Origin: Marsupella aquatica
Taxonomy: Eukaryota; Marchantiophyta
Reading direction: 5' to 3'
Length of the DNA stretch: 64,000 bases
Assembly (NCBI GenBank): GCA_973895155.1
Contig: OZ316899.1
Coordinates: 8,680,001 to 8,744,000 of the forward strand
The translations under genes were made by a program, and so were the position numbers. Shown here piece by piece: positions 1 through 12,890 of this stretch (within the stretch, counting starts at the first letter, position 1; every line of letters begins with the position of its first letter). Under the pieces are notes generated by a model. That model was given only the letters and a program-made list of their open reading frames with translations. It was not told where the DNA came from and did not search any database.

Positions 1-90
1 ACTTATTTGCCTGTACCTTTTGGCCACAGACACTGGAATGGAAACGATGTCACCGGTGGACATACGGGTAACTACGACTGACTGAGACAT
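1..90 (-). pseudogene. 5' end of SWIM/MULE-like transposase gene, copy A (cut by window edge)
   Basis: Read on the minus strand, an ATG at 90..88 opens a frame that stays open to the window edge (30 codons). Its start aligns with the start of the copy B transposase at 39374: both begin Met-Ser and share T-x(3)-TGD-x-V-x-IPVS, then Arg and Ser at matching spacing. Codon 1 lies about 1.0 kb from the copy A methyltransferase gene once the copia insertion (798-20954) is discounted. This reproduces the head-to-head arrangement of copy B. The match is short but has no gaps. Whether the rest of the gene is intact cannot be seen; I call it a pseudogene only because the partner gene and the other copies are broken. 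Confidence 0.72.
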
Positions 91-797
91 CACAGAAGCC
101 TCGAAAGCAAATGAGCGCTGGAAAATTATGAATCAAAATTCCAACGACGAGGGCTGTTATCGATCCTGACTAACAGTTCCCTAAAGCCGTTATAATAAGA
201 CAATCCTTTGACACCATAAATGTATTTTGTCGTTATATCAACGTCATTTACGATCAACGTCATTAACAATAAACGTTATTTAGGAAGAACCCTATTGTTC
301 TAGAAATATCAGATGATGAATAGCGCCAGGCGCTATTAAAAACAATCCAAAAGTAGAGGCCCTTGAAGTGTCAATTTATGTGTAGCGCCTGGCGCTAATA
401 ATAACAATCCAAAAGTTTAGGGCCCGTCTAACATCAATTTATGTGTAGCGCCAGGCGCTAATAAAAGCAAATGACATAAAACGAATTCCTAAAGGAGACT
501 TTGGATGATTAGCGCCAGGCGCTAATATTGATATCATTCATATTATGAATGTATACAATGGTAAAAATAGAAGTAGGGGCCTTCAAAAGGCTGAAAAGCT
601 TTGTTTTTTGCTAGCGTCGGGCGCTAGTTTTCTTTTGTATAAGAAATATGAGAAAACTGGATTTTGGGGAAAGTAATGGCGTATTAACGCCTCTTATGGC
701 TCTATATTGAATTCCCAACTGACATAAAAATTGAAGATTTTAGCCCTTGGAAATTACTAGTGCCGGGCGCTACTATTTGGTGAGCAAAAATGAATTT
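91..797. promoter_or_regulatory. Divergent intergenic region of copy A, left part
   Basis: This non-coding stretch lies between the transposase start at 90 and the copia insertion at 798, and it continues at 20960-21250. It carries six copies or variants of the 15-bp palindrome. As the shared upstream region of two head-to-head genes it is the expected place for a bidirectional promoter. I do not see a convincing TATA box for either gene, so promoter function is inferred from position only. Confidence 0.55.
321..524. repeat. Four regularly spaced 15-bp palindromes TAGCGCCWGGCGCTA
   Basis: Perfect copies with a central A or T start at 321, 383, 446 and 510, giving spacings of 62, 63 and 64 bp. 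Part of the flanking sequence is repeated too (an ACAATCCAAAAG-like run after the first two; CAATTTATGTG before the second and third), so a local tandem duplication explains at least some of the spacing. Further variants lie at 612-626 (TAGCGTCGGGCGCTA) and 758-772 (TAGTGCCGGGCGCTA). Confidence 0.9.
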
Positions 798-938
798 TGT
801 TGTAAACCATAGTTTACATATAACCCTAAGCTAAGGTTACCTTTAACCTTAGACCATGTAACTTCATGGCTATATAAAGCCACACCTTAATGAAGAGTTA
901 ACACATTATTCCAAGCATTGGTATCCCAACTCTTAACA
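798..938 (+). repeat. Copia 5' LTR (141 bp)
   Basis: It starts TGTTG, ends TTAACA, and has a TATA box (TATATAA) at 871-877. It differs from the 3' LTR at 20815-20954 by eye at only one indel and one substitution, so the insertion is fairly recent. Immediately downstream lies TTATCAGCACGAG, a likely primer-binding site; I did not identify the tRNA. Confidence 0.93.
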
Positions 939-1392
939 CGTTATCAGCACGAGTATGCTCTAGTCATTTTTTTTCTGAAATCAGTCTTTTGGTAATTCGA
1001 TCACCTTGATGTTTTCACGAGTAAAATACTCTTAAAAGGCACTTTTTTTCTCCCTCCTCCCAATAACCGCCCAAACCGACCCCCACCTTTTTTTCCCCTC
1101 TCAGCGCTAGCACATCGCTATTTGGGCAATGTACAGGCACTGAGAACATATAGAACACCTCACCAATTAGAATTACTCCATATCGCTTGTTTAGCCCAAA
1201 TTTTCCCCATCAACTAGAAATCGCTACACATCCAATTGAGCGCAATTTAATACGAGACGCGCCATTGAAGATTCATCATACCGAAGACCAAGGATAGACA
1301 CACGACAACCATAATTGGTATACCAATACCAAATCCCTGCAACCTCCATATTCAATTGTAACTAAACATTACAATCCCAAATTGTATTAAGA

Positions 1393-2801
1393 ATGAATAC
1401 CATAGAGAAATTACACTTCCCTGCATTAAAGGTAGACGGATCGAACTACCTTACATGGATCACAGATGTCGAAACATATTTTGCATTTCAAGAACTCGAA
1501 GATACACTATATATAGATGCAAATCTAACCCTCAAACAAAAAGCTAAAGCCGCGTTTCTATTGAGGCAACACCTATCACCACAATTGAAGAACAAATATA
1601 TGAATGAGGTAAATCCCCGCAAGCTATGGGATCAACTCAAATCCAGATTCGACCACATGCGCAAAATATGGCTCCCAGAAGCACGCAGGGACTGGCACAA
1701 CCTGCGAGTCATGGACCACACAAAAATTGCAAATTATAACAACGCCTTATTCCGAATCACATCTCAACTAGAAATGTGCGGCCACCCAGTAAACGATAAC
1801 GACCGCATTGATAAAACACTGTCAACATTCCCAGAAGCAAATATAGCCCTGGGAACCCAATACCGAGATATGAATTTTATGACCTACTCCGACCTCATTG
1901 CACATTTATTAGTCGAAGAGAAACAACAAATTGTAGCCCTACATAACGCAAGAAAAAGACCAGCAGGATCAGAACCACCACCCAATCGACCCGAATCACA
2001 CTATGGAAATTACCAAGACGGGCGACGAGATAACCCAAGAGGAAGAAAACCATCCAGGGGAGGCAGAGGAAAATTCAGGGGACAAGGGAGATACCCCTAC
2101 CAGGGTAGAAACCCGCTCCCCACACAAAGAACTACCTGGAACCGTGGCACCAACAGAAGCAGGGGCACATGGCGAAACCCACAAAATCACCCAACAAACG
2201 ATAATCAGAAACTATGCTACAGATGTGGTAAGATCGGCCACATCAGGAAGATATGCAGAGCATCTGACCAAGTGGCACAACGCTATACAAATGAACGCAT
2301 ATTAACGAGACAAAACCCACAAGGCAACTATATGGAAATCGAAGAAAATATAGCGACATACCAAGATCCTGCAGACGCCCCAATTGAAACACATACTGCT
2401 ATCTCACACCTGTATACATCACCATTAACTGACCCCAATATATGCATTATTGATAGCGGAACGTCACATACAATACTGACACAAAGCAAATATTTTGACT
2501 TTATCACCCCATCATCTAGACCGATGACAACTATCGCAGGCCCCAACCAAATAGAAGAAGGCAAAGGAAAAGCGCATATTATATTCCCAGGCGGGACCAA
2601 AATTACGATAGCAGCAGCTATATACGCCCCTACAGCTACCAGAAACCTCATCAGCTTTCAGGATATCCGCGCGAATAACTATGAACTAAGAACAGCAAAA
2701 CAAGGCGAAACTGAAATCCTACAACTAATACAGAACAAGGAAGATTACCACATATTATGGAGAACTTACCACTAATCCCACCTGGACTATATGCAGCTAA
2801 C
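1393..2801 (+). pseudogene. gag-pr: Copia gag and protease region
   Basis: The ORF from 1393 has a copia-type Gag start (SNYLTWITDVETYF), then an Arg/Gly-rich stretch, a CCHC zinc knuckle (CYRCGKIGHIRKIC, about residue 275) and the protease motif IIDSGTSHTI (D-S-G) near residue 353. The frame ends at 2775. The continuation toward the pre-integrase region is in another frame, so there is a one-base shift near 2750, just before the gypsy insertion at 2802. Joining 2801 to 16926, with one target copy removed, reads on into a WHCRLGHPG pre-integrase motif. That confirms where the gene was broken. Confidence 0.9.
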
Positions 2802-5800
2802 TGTCACGTCGTAGGCTTCGGCCTTAACTCAGACTTCAGCTTAGACGGGCACATCCCTCGTAAATCTGAGGGTTCGGGCAGGAAGGGAAGCACGTAATGC
2901 ACCTTATTCTCGTAAACTAGCGCTAAGTGCGCATACTGCTAAATACGAACACCTCCTAGGTATGGTTTGTGTTCCGCCGCCAGAATGTACCTTAGTCGAT
3001 AGCAGGATCGACCCCGGCTTAAGGGCTTCTAAGCCTTCGTGCTGTCCGCCTTCGATCCGGATTCGATGATACAGGTCCTCAACCCGTGCTCGCAACCACT
3101 TACCCGCAGGCTGCACCCTGTGCACGTCTCGGGTAGTGCGTTCGGCCTGGCGCTGCCACCCATATACGAGAAACCCACACACATATGCGCACACATGCAT
3201 ACAATCTTGATTTACACGAAGGAAAATGATGGGAAAGGATTTTACTACAAAGGGAACATATGCGTACACTTAGTTGACACGACAGCCCTGGAATGCACAG
3301 GTTCAAGGCCGAGGGTGCACACTACAACAGAGCCCGGCTCCGCACTCGCCCGACGAGCTTAGTCCTACCCCCTCCCCTTGGTACTTTGTCATTCCCAGAG
3401 GTCGGGACTCCCCGCATGTCCCGCGGATGTCCGACTCTGAAACTAAAAACCCCCCCTCTACCTCTACCGAGGGGTGCACTAAATACTAAGAGCCGAGGAA
3501 CGGGGTGTCCTCTCGCCAAAGATTCGCTGACTAAGGTCCTAACTAAGCTGACAGTCAGGCCGGAAAACGGCTGTGTCTTATTAGAAGATCCTAATTTACG
3601 CAGGCTGGACAGCAGGGCAGCGTTGCTGTACCTAAGGCAGGTGCCTGTCCCAAGAGCTTGACTAAGCCAATCCTAATCCTAATCTATTCCTACTCCGCCG
3701 CTAATGCCTGGCACGCTTGCCAGAGCCGCCCGAATGGGAACGGCCATCCCGCTGCCTTCGAAGCCTGTCATTGTCCGCCTTGAGGAGCTGGACCTGGTCC
3801 AGCAGAGATTCGTTCTCTCGCCTCGCCGCGTCCGTCTCCTCTGCTGCCTCCTGACATGCCTCCTCCAGCTGCTGGGCGTCGCTTGTCAGTTTACTCGCCA
3901 GCTGGTCCTGCTTCTCGGCCTCGGTTTGGAGCCGCGCCATCTCGGCCTGCAGCGTGGCTATCTCCGTCGCGTCCCGCTGGGCTCGCTCCTCGGCCTCCTC
4001 CAGGTCTTTCTGCCAGGTGACAGCTTGTTTCTTCAAACTGTCAATCTGGTTCCGGAGTCGTGTAATCTCGGCCTCGTTCCCAGCTTTGGCCTGTTCGGCT
4101 AGGGCGGTAAGAGCGTACGCCTTTGCTAACAACTCATCGGCGGCTGCAACCTTGGGTCGTAGTTGCAGAAGCTCAGCCTCTTGAGCCGCCACTTCGTTCT
4201 TTAGGTACACGGACTCCACCCGGTACCGCTCTATCCTCTGAAGGGCCTCCGACTGGGCCCGACCTGCCTTTACGGCGGCAACCAACTCCTGATTGAAGAA
4301 ACAGGCTACCTTCCGGGCCATGAACTCCCCGGTATCCCGGGCAATTTGATGAGAGAAATCTCCCAGAAGCCCGTTCAGAAACGTACCCTGTACGAAGAGT
4401 TCCGGGTGGTCCAAGTTGTGCCTGTCCGGATTTGGGCACGGGCAAACATCAACACGCGCAGGGGCCGGGGCAGTGACGTCCAGCCCTGGGGACATAACGT
4501 TGGAAGGGGCTGGAGTGTCCTCCTGCAGCGATGTCCGGTTCTCCGGAATTGCCACCGGCGGGTCCTTGGGAGACCCGGGTTCGGGTAAGACCTCTGCCGT
4601 ACCAACTTCTGTACTTAGCCCGGCTAGTTGGGTCGCATCAACGGTTGCAACGACCGACCCCTCCGGCGCCTCCTCGGTTACGATTACAGCTATTTATGGA
4701 GGTGGGGTGGGTGAAGCTGGCGTGTCCACTGGACTTCGGGCCTCGGGTTGGGGCCGTCTCTCCAATGCCGGAAAAACCCACCTAGCTGGGACCAGCCTTG
4801 TAACGTTGATGCGGGGAAGGGTTCGTCGATCAAACCGGGCGTACCACTCAAGAATGATTTCGATGTGGCTAGCGAAATACGCCTTCCCGCCAATGTACAG
4901 CGTCTTCCTTTCGCTCCATCTCTTCATGGAATTTCTTAGCGAAGTACGACGCCCATTTCCTAGGTCGATAGTTCTCGACCTGGATAACCTGGGCGGCGGA
5001 GATCTCCCCCCGGGGTTCCATCATGTGGAGAGCGTACCTCTGGAACTCCAGCCGCTCAGCTATCTCGGGCATGAGGCAGGTCCTCATCACGAACCCGTTG
5101 TCTACTGATCCCTCTGAGGGAAAACTTGAAGATTGGTACTTGGCCCCCTTGCCCCCGGGAGCCCGTGATTCGACTCGATGGTCACCTTCAGGTAACCCGA
5201 AGATCATCTTGAGCCGTTCTTCTGTGAGGGACATATTCCTTCCCCGCAGCCGAGTCTGTTGACGTACGTCGTCATAATTCTTGACGAATTCTGTCATGTC
5301 CTCCCCGTAGTACCTGCAAGTGTTCCAGGGGAGAGAGGCGAGGTGCTCAAATCCCTGAGTCTTCAGGTACACCGCATGCTTGGGATGGAGGATGTTGCTG
5401 TGAACGTTTTCCCCCATGCGATGCATCGTCACCTTGGCTACGGCTACCGTGGCCAACGGTAACCCGGATGCAGTGGCGGATTCCTTCCTCTTCTTTCCCC
5501 GTGACTGACTCGGGGAAGGTGATACTTCCCCATCCTCCCGATCGGGCCTGGGGAGTGCCACTGCGGTTGGTAACGGGCCCGGGGCGGCCACGGTCACCAT
5601 GTTGTCTGTTGGGGCCGCTCCTGGGGTCAGAGCAGGGGGTGGGGACGATATAGTGTCGGCCCCCCGAGCGCTTGTTCCTCTGGGCCGCCTGGTCAAGGGT
5701 GGGGTAGCCTCGTCGTCATCGCTAAGATCCACAGCGTTGATGACGGAGCGTACCTGTGCTGGCTGGGTGATAGGTGGTGGGGTTTGGCTAGGCTGCGGCT

Positions 5801-6819
5801 GAGGCTGAAGCTGAAGCTGAGGTTGAGGCTGAAGCTGAGGTTGCATGGGCACGGGTACGGGTACGGGCCCGGCTGAGTTGGTCATGTTGGTTGATGGCCG
5901 AGTTCCCATGAAGCTCTATAGGTGCTGGTAGAAGTTCTCCGAAGCGAGTGCGGACGCCCTTGTCGAACGGTTGGTACTGGACTCACCGTTAATGACAGCC
6001 CAAACCTGGGCAGGGATGTGGTCGAAGTGATGTCGCTGCAGGTCGATTGTACCCGGGATATTGAAGACCTCGTCCGGAAGCCGAAGCAATGCTTCCCAGA
6101 ACCCGATATATTTGTCTCCGTTGAAGAAGTACCCAGATACCTCAGCTGGTCGGTAAAGCTCGCTCTGAGACGGGTAGTCAAAGTTAAGGACGTAGTGGTG
6201 TCGTCCTGCTAGGCGGATGGCTCTCTCGTATTCGCGTTCGATCTCGTATCGGCGCGGGTTGGCGTGTTTCAATGAATCGGCCAAGTGCCTTCCGGTAGAT
6301 AGGAACTGCGTCCAGAATCGAATGGCCGAGCTGGAGAGGATCGTGTGCGACATTCAGAGGAGATAGTAGTGGCCACCTAGAGAGAACGAGAGAGCTGGGG
6401 TCGAAGCTGGCGCGCGGACTGATGGACTGGTGCACTACAAAGGGTTGGCTCCCCTTTTATACTTTGAGGGCTTGTCGATCCCCGACGTCTCCTTGACGCC
6501 CATAGGTTGAACCGCTCACGCTTGTGGTGTACCGGCCACTCCGCCGGTCTGAGTCAACGTGCGTCAGTGGCCGTTTCCTTAAGTTCGTTATACGGACCCG
6601 AGGGAGGGGCCCCTCCACGCTCGTAACCCGGGTGTGCGAATAGCGACCCACCGCCAGCCCGAACCTGAAGTCCCCCTTATTGCCTAATGATGTCCTACCC
6701 CTAATGATTACCTAAATACTGTCGTTATGCTAATAATAGCGGCCTAAGACCCACCTAACGCGCGTGCCGAACGCAGTTAGACTGAATCACTCATTAACCG
6801 CCGTACCGGCGGTGTCACA
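2802..6819 (-). repeat. Gypsy 1 3' LTR (left copy) with broken LTR ORFs
   Basis: This is the same length as the right LTR. It carries the same two ORFs in damaged form: ORF1 is split by TAG at 5916-5918 (the right copy has CAG) and ORF2 by TAA at 4694-4696 (the right copy has CAA). The pol frame runs into this LTR and ends at 6787, using the first 11 codons from TGTGACACC. Confidence 0.93.
6454..6461 (-). promoter_or_regulatory. TATA box in gypsy 1 left LTR
   Basis: TATAAAAG lies on the minus strand, 101 bp upstream of LTR ORF1 at 6353. The identical box in the right LTR is at 16555-16562. Confidence 0.6.
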
Positions 6820-9800
6820 TAGCTCCCTGCTTAATTGTGAAGCGTCCTCGCGAACATCGCTATCGGCGTCGTCATCTTGATGGTGGTACTTTTTTACATG
6901 ATCGTAGCTGATTCGCGTGGGGAGTAAATCGCCGGCATACGTCGCAAGCTCCAAAGATCCGTTTCGGTAGATCTGATTGACAAGGAAGGGCCCCAACCAC
7001 CGGGTATGCAGCTTCCCTGGAAACTGCATGTACCTACTATCGTACAGAAGGACTAGATCGCCTGCCACGACGTCGACCCTCCGTAGTCCTTTGTCGTGCT
7101 GCTTCTTCGAAGTTGCCTGTTTCTTCACGGTGTGTCGAGCTGCCAGTAGCCGTGCTTCTTCCAAGGCTTCAATCTGATAAGCTCGGTCTGACAGACTTTC
7201 AGATTCAGGTAGCGATCCCGAATGCTGACCCGTGGAGTGTGCACTTCAAATTCGACGGGCACCAACGAATGTTGGCCGAACACCAGAAAGTACGGGCTGT
7301 GACTCGTAGTAGTTTTGTAAGCTAGATTATACGAGTACACCGCCGCGTACAACTTATCATCCCAATCCGTTTTGTGCGCAGCTACAGTTTTGTTGAGGAT
7401 CTTCCCAATGATACCATTTGCTCTCTCCGCCATCCCGTTGGCTTCAGGATGATATGGGGTAGTCTTGCGGTGCTTGACTAGGTAACGCTCCGTAAGCTGG
7501 GCTACGGTGTCATTGAGGAAGTGGGTTCCACGGTCGCTTACCAATTCTAAGGGCGGTCCGAATCGGGTGAAAATCTGTTCGTATAAGAATCTGGCACTGG
7601 TTGCGGCGTCGTCCTTTACCGTAGCCCGCGCTTCGACCCATTTGGTGGAGTAATCAATAGCTAATAGGATGTACCTGCACCTTCGCCTTCGGGTAACGGG
7701 AGTGAACGGTCCGATATAATCAATTCCCCATTTTTCGAATGGTGCCAATGGAAGCACAGATGTGAGCGGGTGATGATGAGCCCGCCTCGGGGCCCCCGCT
7801 CGCTGACACAAGTCACAGCCCTTAATGAAGCGCTGTACATCCCGATGCAACGTAGGCCACCAATACCCCGAGTCCAGAATCTTTCGGGCTGTCGTAACTG
7901 CCGCGAAATGGCCTCCAGCTTCTTCTTCATGCAGGGCCCGTATCACGATAAGTGTCTCCTTATACTCTAAGCAGCGTCGTAACTTTCCGTTAATACCTTC
8001 CTTATGTAGGTGACCCTGTATCATGACGTAAGGCCCGGCTTTCCGTAAAAACACAGCGGCGGCCTCCTGATTGATGCCGTCAGGGATGCGGCCCGTTAAA
8101 AGGAAGGTGATTATTGAGCCGTACCACGTTGGTGTCCCTTCCCCCACGTGGAACAACTCCTCATCCGGAAAAATATCATCAATTGGCTGATCGACTGGTA
8201 CGCCGTCCAGTTGTGAAAAGAAATCGGCATTGAGGTGTACCCTTCCTGGCCGAACCCGAACTTCGTAATTAAATTCCTGGAGAAGTAGCACCCACCGGGC
8301 TATCCATCCTGTCACATCCGCTTTGTTGACCATGTACTTCAGGCTATCATGATCCATGTGGAAAATGACCTTGTAGCCTAGCAGATAGTGTCGGAACTTT
8401 TTACACGAGTAGATTATTCCCAAAGCTTCTCGATCAGTGGGGGAATAATTCTTTTCGGCTGCAAATAGTTGACGGCTAGCGAAATAGATGGGGTGATCAC
8501 GTCCATCCTCATCTAGCTGACTAAGTACGGATCCGATACAGAACCCTTACACATCGACATACACGTGGAACTCCTTATTCCAGTCTGGGGTGACCATGAT
8601 AGGCGCGGTGGTGAGTCGTTTACGGAGTTCCTCAAAAGCAATCCGTCTTCGGGGTGTCTCCTTGACCGCTGCGTCCTTCTTCATCATCTCAGTTAAGGGC
8701 AACGCAATTTTAGCAAAGTCTTTAATGAACCGGCGGTAATACCCTACGCAGCCCAAGAAGGATCGTACTGCTTTTTGATCCAAGGGGAACACCACCGCCA
8801 TCCAGGCCGCAACTTTCTCTTGGTCCACCTCAATGCCCCGTTTGGACACACGATGCCCGAGTAACACCCCCTCCTCTACCCCGAAGAAGCATTTGGCGGG
8901 ATGTAGTTTGAGGTTAACATCTCGGCATCGTTGCAACGTTCGTCGTAGGTGTTCGGGGTGCATGGCAACGGTTCCGAAGATGGCAAAGTCATCGATAAAT
9001 ATCTCCAAAAATTCCCGTAGGAAATCGTGGAAGATATTCATCATAAGGCGCTGAAACATAGCCGGGGCGTTACACAGACCAAAAGGCATCCTCCGAAATG
9101 CGAACGTTCCCCACTCCGTAGTGAAAGTTGTTTTGAGCTGATCCGCGAGACGAATCCAGATTTGGTTATAACCTGAATACCCGTCAAGAAATGTATAGAT
9201 TTCATTTCGGGCCACCATATCTAGAACCATATCCGTGAATGGTAATGGGTAATGGTCTTTTCGGGTTGCATCATTCAGCTTACGGTAGTCCTGACAGATA
9301 CGAATCTTAGGTTTTCCATCCGTACCTCCCTTCTTTGGTACAATGACAATGGGAGAGACCCAGTCGCTGGCCATTACCGGGTAAATGATATCGGCGGCGA
9401 GGAGACGATCAATTTCCTCCTTCACTAAGATGGAGTACCTCGGATTCATGCGACGTTGTCGCTGTCGTACCGCATGGGCTCCTAGGTTCAGATCGATTGT
9501 GTGTTCTCCCAACTCGGGGGAGATGCCTATTAAATCATGATGACTCCATGCAAACACATCTTCATATTCCTTGAGCAAAGCTTGGATGGATTTTTCAGCC
9601 TTCCCCGTCAGAGCGTGGCCCAGGTTAAAAGATTTGTCCATCCCAATAGTGTACTTCCGGTAGTGCTCCTTCCTGATGACTTCAACCTGGTTTCGCAGAC
9701 TCGGGTCCAGGCTCGCGTCAAGCTCAGCTAACCGAACCCCTCCGTACATGGGTGGGACCGGGATTGGTCTCGGGATGGGGTTTACTTCCTCCAATTGCGG

Positions 9801-12779
9801 AATGGACGGATCCCATGAGACTCGCTTTTTATGTCTCGGTCTCGAGTTTTTGGCCTCAGGCGGTTGTTGGGCTGGTTCATGGTTACGAGGCTCTGAAATG
9901 GAAGGAGTAGCCTCGGCTCCCTGCTTAGCTGGAGCCGTGTCCTCCGTCTCGACGAGTTGTTCGTGCGTTTCCTCATCCCCGACAGTAGATGTACTTGGGG
10001 TGGACTCAATGGCAGCCCTCGGGTAATTTAGGAGATGTGTTTCTCGGGTTGCTTCAACTCCGAAGACATCTTCCTCGGATAGGGACGAGATGAGTTCGAT
10101 CATATTGAGTTCCTCTTCCTCCGAGGTCTCCGAATCATATTCATCGGGTCCTTGTGGGGTTTCTCCTTGATAATCGTCCATTGCCCAGGATACCCGTACG
10201 GTGGGTTCCCCGAACCGTAGCTCCTTCTTTCCCCAATCCGTGACTACGCGGCCACCGTACAACCACGGCCTGCCCAGAAGAACCGGATAAGAGGAGGGAC
10301 GAACCGGCCTCATGACTAAGAAGTTGAGATAGAACTCTACCCCTCCCACCAGAGTGAGCACTCGTGTGAGCGTGCCTAATGGGAGGACCCTTGCCCCGTT
10401 TGCTAATCTGATAGCTCGGGCCGTGGGTTGATACGTGAGGTATCCTAACTTGACTGACGTTTCTTCAGTCATGATGTTGACTCCCGCTCCTCCGTCTACA
10501 AGAACCATCTTGATGGTACAGTTATTAATTTCGATCGAGATGTCCGGCGCTCCAAGGTCCTCGCATATCATGTTGCAGTCCGCACTCCCAACTCGGGGTA
10601 GTCTCCTCCTTCGGCGACCCATGAGCAACTCCCTCAGTTGTCGTCTGTACTGTGGGTTGTTCTGCAGCAGTTGCCCCACTGTCGCTGTAACCGGGCAACT
10701 CTTCACGTCCTCCTTAATATCATAGTCCTCCTTTGTTTCTTTCGTTGGCTGCTGCTTGGCTTCCTCTTGTTTATCTTGCTTTTCTTGCTCCTGACGCCGG
10801 GCTGTCTCGGCTGCTTTGATGTCCTTATCGATTGCCTTCTGGTATTCCCGAGCTTCGTAAGCCTCCAGCTGTTTCTTTACCAATTCTTCGATGCGGGGGA
10901 AAAACAGCTTCGGGTCGTCCCGTCGGTAGTCATCGTCCTTTTCCGGGGGTATATTTATCGCTGGCTGGACCGGAGTAGTATCTTGCTTTTTCCTCCGTTT
11001 CTCCTCCATCTTTTCTTCCTTCCGTTCGGCCCTTGTCGACACTCGGTAGCACTCGGCCTCATCCAATGGATTAGGGTGTTCCGCCACGTCCACCAGATTC
11101 ACCCACTCGGTGTTGTCATCTTGCCATTCTACAGCAATCATTTGGACGACTGCATCGCTCGTGACTGGTCCAGCCTGGGCCGGTCTAGCCGCACTCGTTC
11201 GAGCAGCGATTACCAACGGATAGTTGGCCGTGGAATGAGCCTCCGTTTTGCAAACTTGACATAGTGGGGTGCCTCGGCCATCTCCCTGACGTCTTGGTTC
11301 GGTGCATTCCCTCGCAAAGTGTCCTGGCTTTTCACAGTTGTAACAAACCGGGGACCGCCAAATCCCTGGCTTAGGAGGGATGCTCGGGTTATTGATAACC
11401 TGGAAACTCCGGCCATTACTTGGGTAGGGGTACGCAGTTCTACCCGCTAAATTACGCGGTCCTACCGTTGAAATCTGGTACACGGAATCAGGAGGGTCCT
11501 CAAAGAAATACTCCGTGGACTCCGATTCGGGGCCCGGGTTGTCAACATCATCCAGCTCTACTTGGTGAACTCGGTTCTTCCACCTTGGGCATTCCTGCAC
11601 CACATGGCCGGATTGGAAGCACTTTGAACACCACGCATGGGCTCGAATCTCAGATGGCTTCTTCTTCTCCACCGGCTTCTCCGCAAGATGTACTGACAGT
11701 GCTTTGAGTCGATCCGTGATTTCGTTCAGCTTGTCTGCTTCGGCAGCCTTTGGATCTGGTAGCGTTCTTCGCGCCCGAGGTTTAATCTTCCCCTCCTTCT
11801 TCACTCGTCTCTTCTTCTTTTTGCTCCGGCTTTCGCTCTCCAAGTCACTTCCTGATGAACTGGAGGTAGAGGATCCGATGCTTGAAGCTGAATCCGAACT
11901 GGATTCCGTCTCGGAGCTGGACGAGGTCGAACGATGTTTCTTCTTCTTCTTGTGTTTCTTCTTCCTCTCGTCGTCCGATTTGGAGTCACTGTCACTGAAG
12001 GTTTCGTACTTACCCTTCCTGCGGCGTGCTCGCTGGCTCCGCCGGGAGTTATAGGTGGACTCCCGGTAAGTTTCGGCGCACGCTATGGCCGCCTGCATTG
12101 AAATTGGATTATTCTGGCGTACCCAGAATTGCATATTCGTGGGCAAACCATGAAGGAACCATGTAAGCTGGAGCGCGTCTCCTGGCCTGGGCCGGATCTT
12201 GGCCGCAAGTTTCTGAAACTTCTGAATGAACTTCCGCAGGGACTCTTTTTTTCCCATGCGAAGCTGGCCAATCTTTAATAGAGAACGCTGTTCTGATCCA
12301 ATGGCACGAAACTCCTGCAGCAATCCAGCTTGGAATTGTGCCCAGGTAGTCCCGGGTGGTAACGAGTTGTACCATGGACGAGCTTCTCCCCGCATCACTC
12401 CCGGGAGGACGGTTAGCTTAATGGCGTCTTCCCCATTAGCTTTAGCAGTGGCTTCAAACTCATCCAACCATTCATCCGGATCATCCCCATGACGCCCTTT
12501 GAAAGGTCGATAATGAAATCGCGATCGTTGCGATATTTGTGGAGGCGCCTGAGCAGCGCGGGCCACCGGTGGAGCGGCTGCCATAGGTGGTGGTGGTGGT
12601 GGTGGTGGAACCGCAGCAGGGCCGGTCGAACCGGACCCCGAAGATCCCGGGGGTATGTTCATACGTCGGGATGATTGCGAGTCCTCCGAGCCCGACGAGT
12701 CGGAGCTTGTTGTGGTTGCACTTTCTCGTTCGCTGGTCAATCTCCTCAAGTAAGCTGCTTGAGAATGAGTGACGGGCAT
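6787..12779 (-). pseudogene. gag-pol: Gypsy 1 gag-pol polyprotein, one stop and one frameshift
   Basis: One frame of about 1,990 codons starts at 12779. In order it holds a retrotransposon Gag domain (about residues 55-170); a basic and Ser-rich stretch; CCHC knuckles CSKCFQSGHVVQEC (about 382) and CYNCEKPGHFAREC (about 480) plus a degenerate third; and a protease motif VDGGAGVNIM (about 760, with Gly in place of the usual Ser or Thr). Reverse transcriptase follows (about 1100-1290, catalytic FIDDFAIF near 1262), then RNase H. Integrase has an HHCC finger, then D (WGIDYIGPF), D (LVSDRGTHF) and E (PYHPEANGMAERANG), and a C-terminal GDLVLLYDSRY module. A TAA at 8547-8549 interrupts RNase H in frame. 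A one-base shift near 7200 moves the integrase tail to another frame. Confidence 0.93.
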
Positions 12780-12871
12780 TTACTCATATAAATGCAATGG
12801 TTAGTACTACGTCCTGATGTATCCTGCCTAGGTGAATACGCACATGTCTCCCCTCTACAATATGTAGAGTG

Positions 12872-12890
12872 CCCCCTCCATCTAGCGCCA
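12872..12890 (-). promoter_or_regulatory. Gypsy 1 primer-binding site
   Basis: On the minus strand TGGCGCTAGATGGAGGGG lies 12 bases inside the 5' (right) LTR. The identical motif sits 4 bases inside the right LTR of gypsy 2 (63004-63022), which supports its role. The priming tRNA was not identified. Confidence 0.75.

Noticed and set aside
3701-4555. Left-LTR coiled-coil ORF as a separate gene
   Set aside because: It is the truncated copy of LTR ORF2; the right LTR has the longer, intact frame.
12489-12779. Plus-strand ORFs with poly-Trp/Val stretches near 12590
   Set aside because: They are antisense to a Pro-rich segment of the gypsy Gag and have no independent support.
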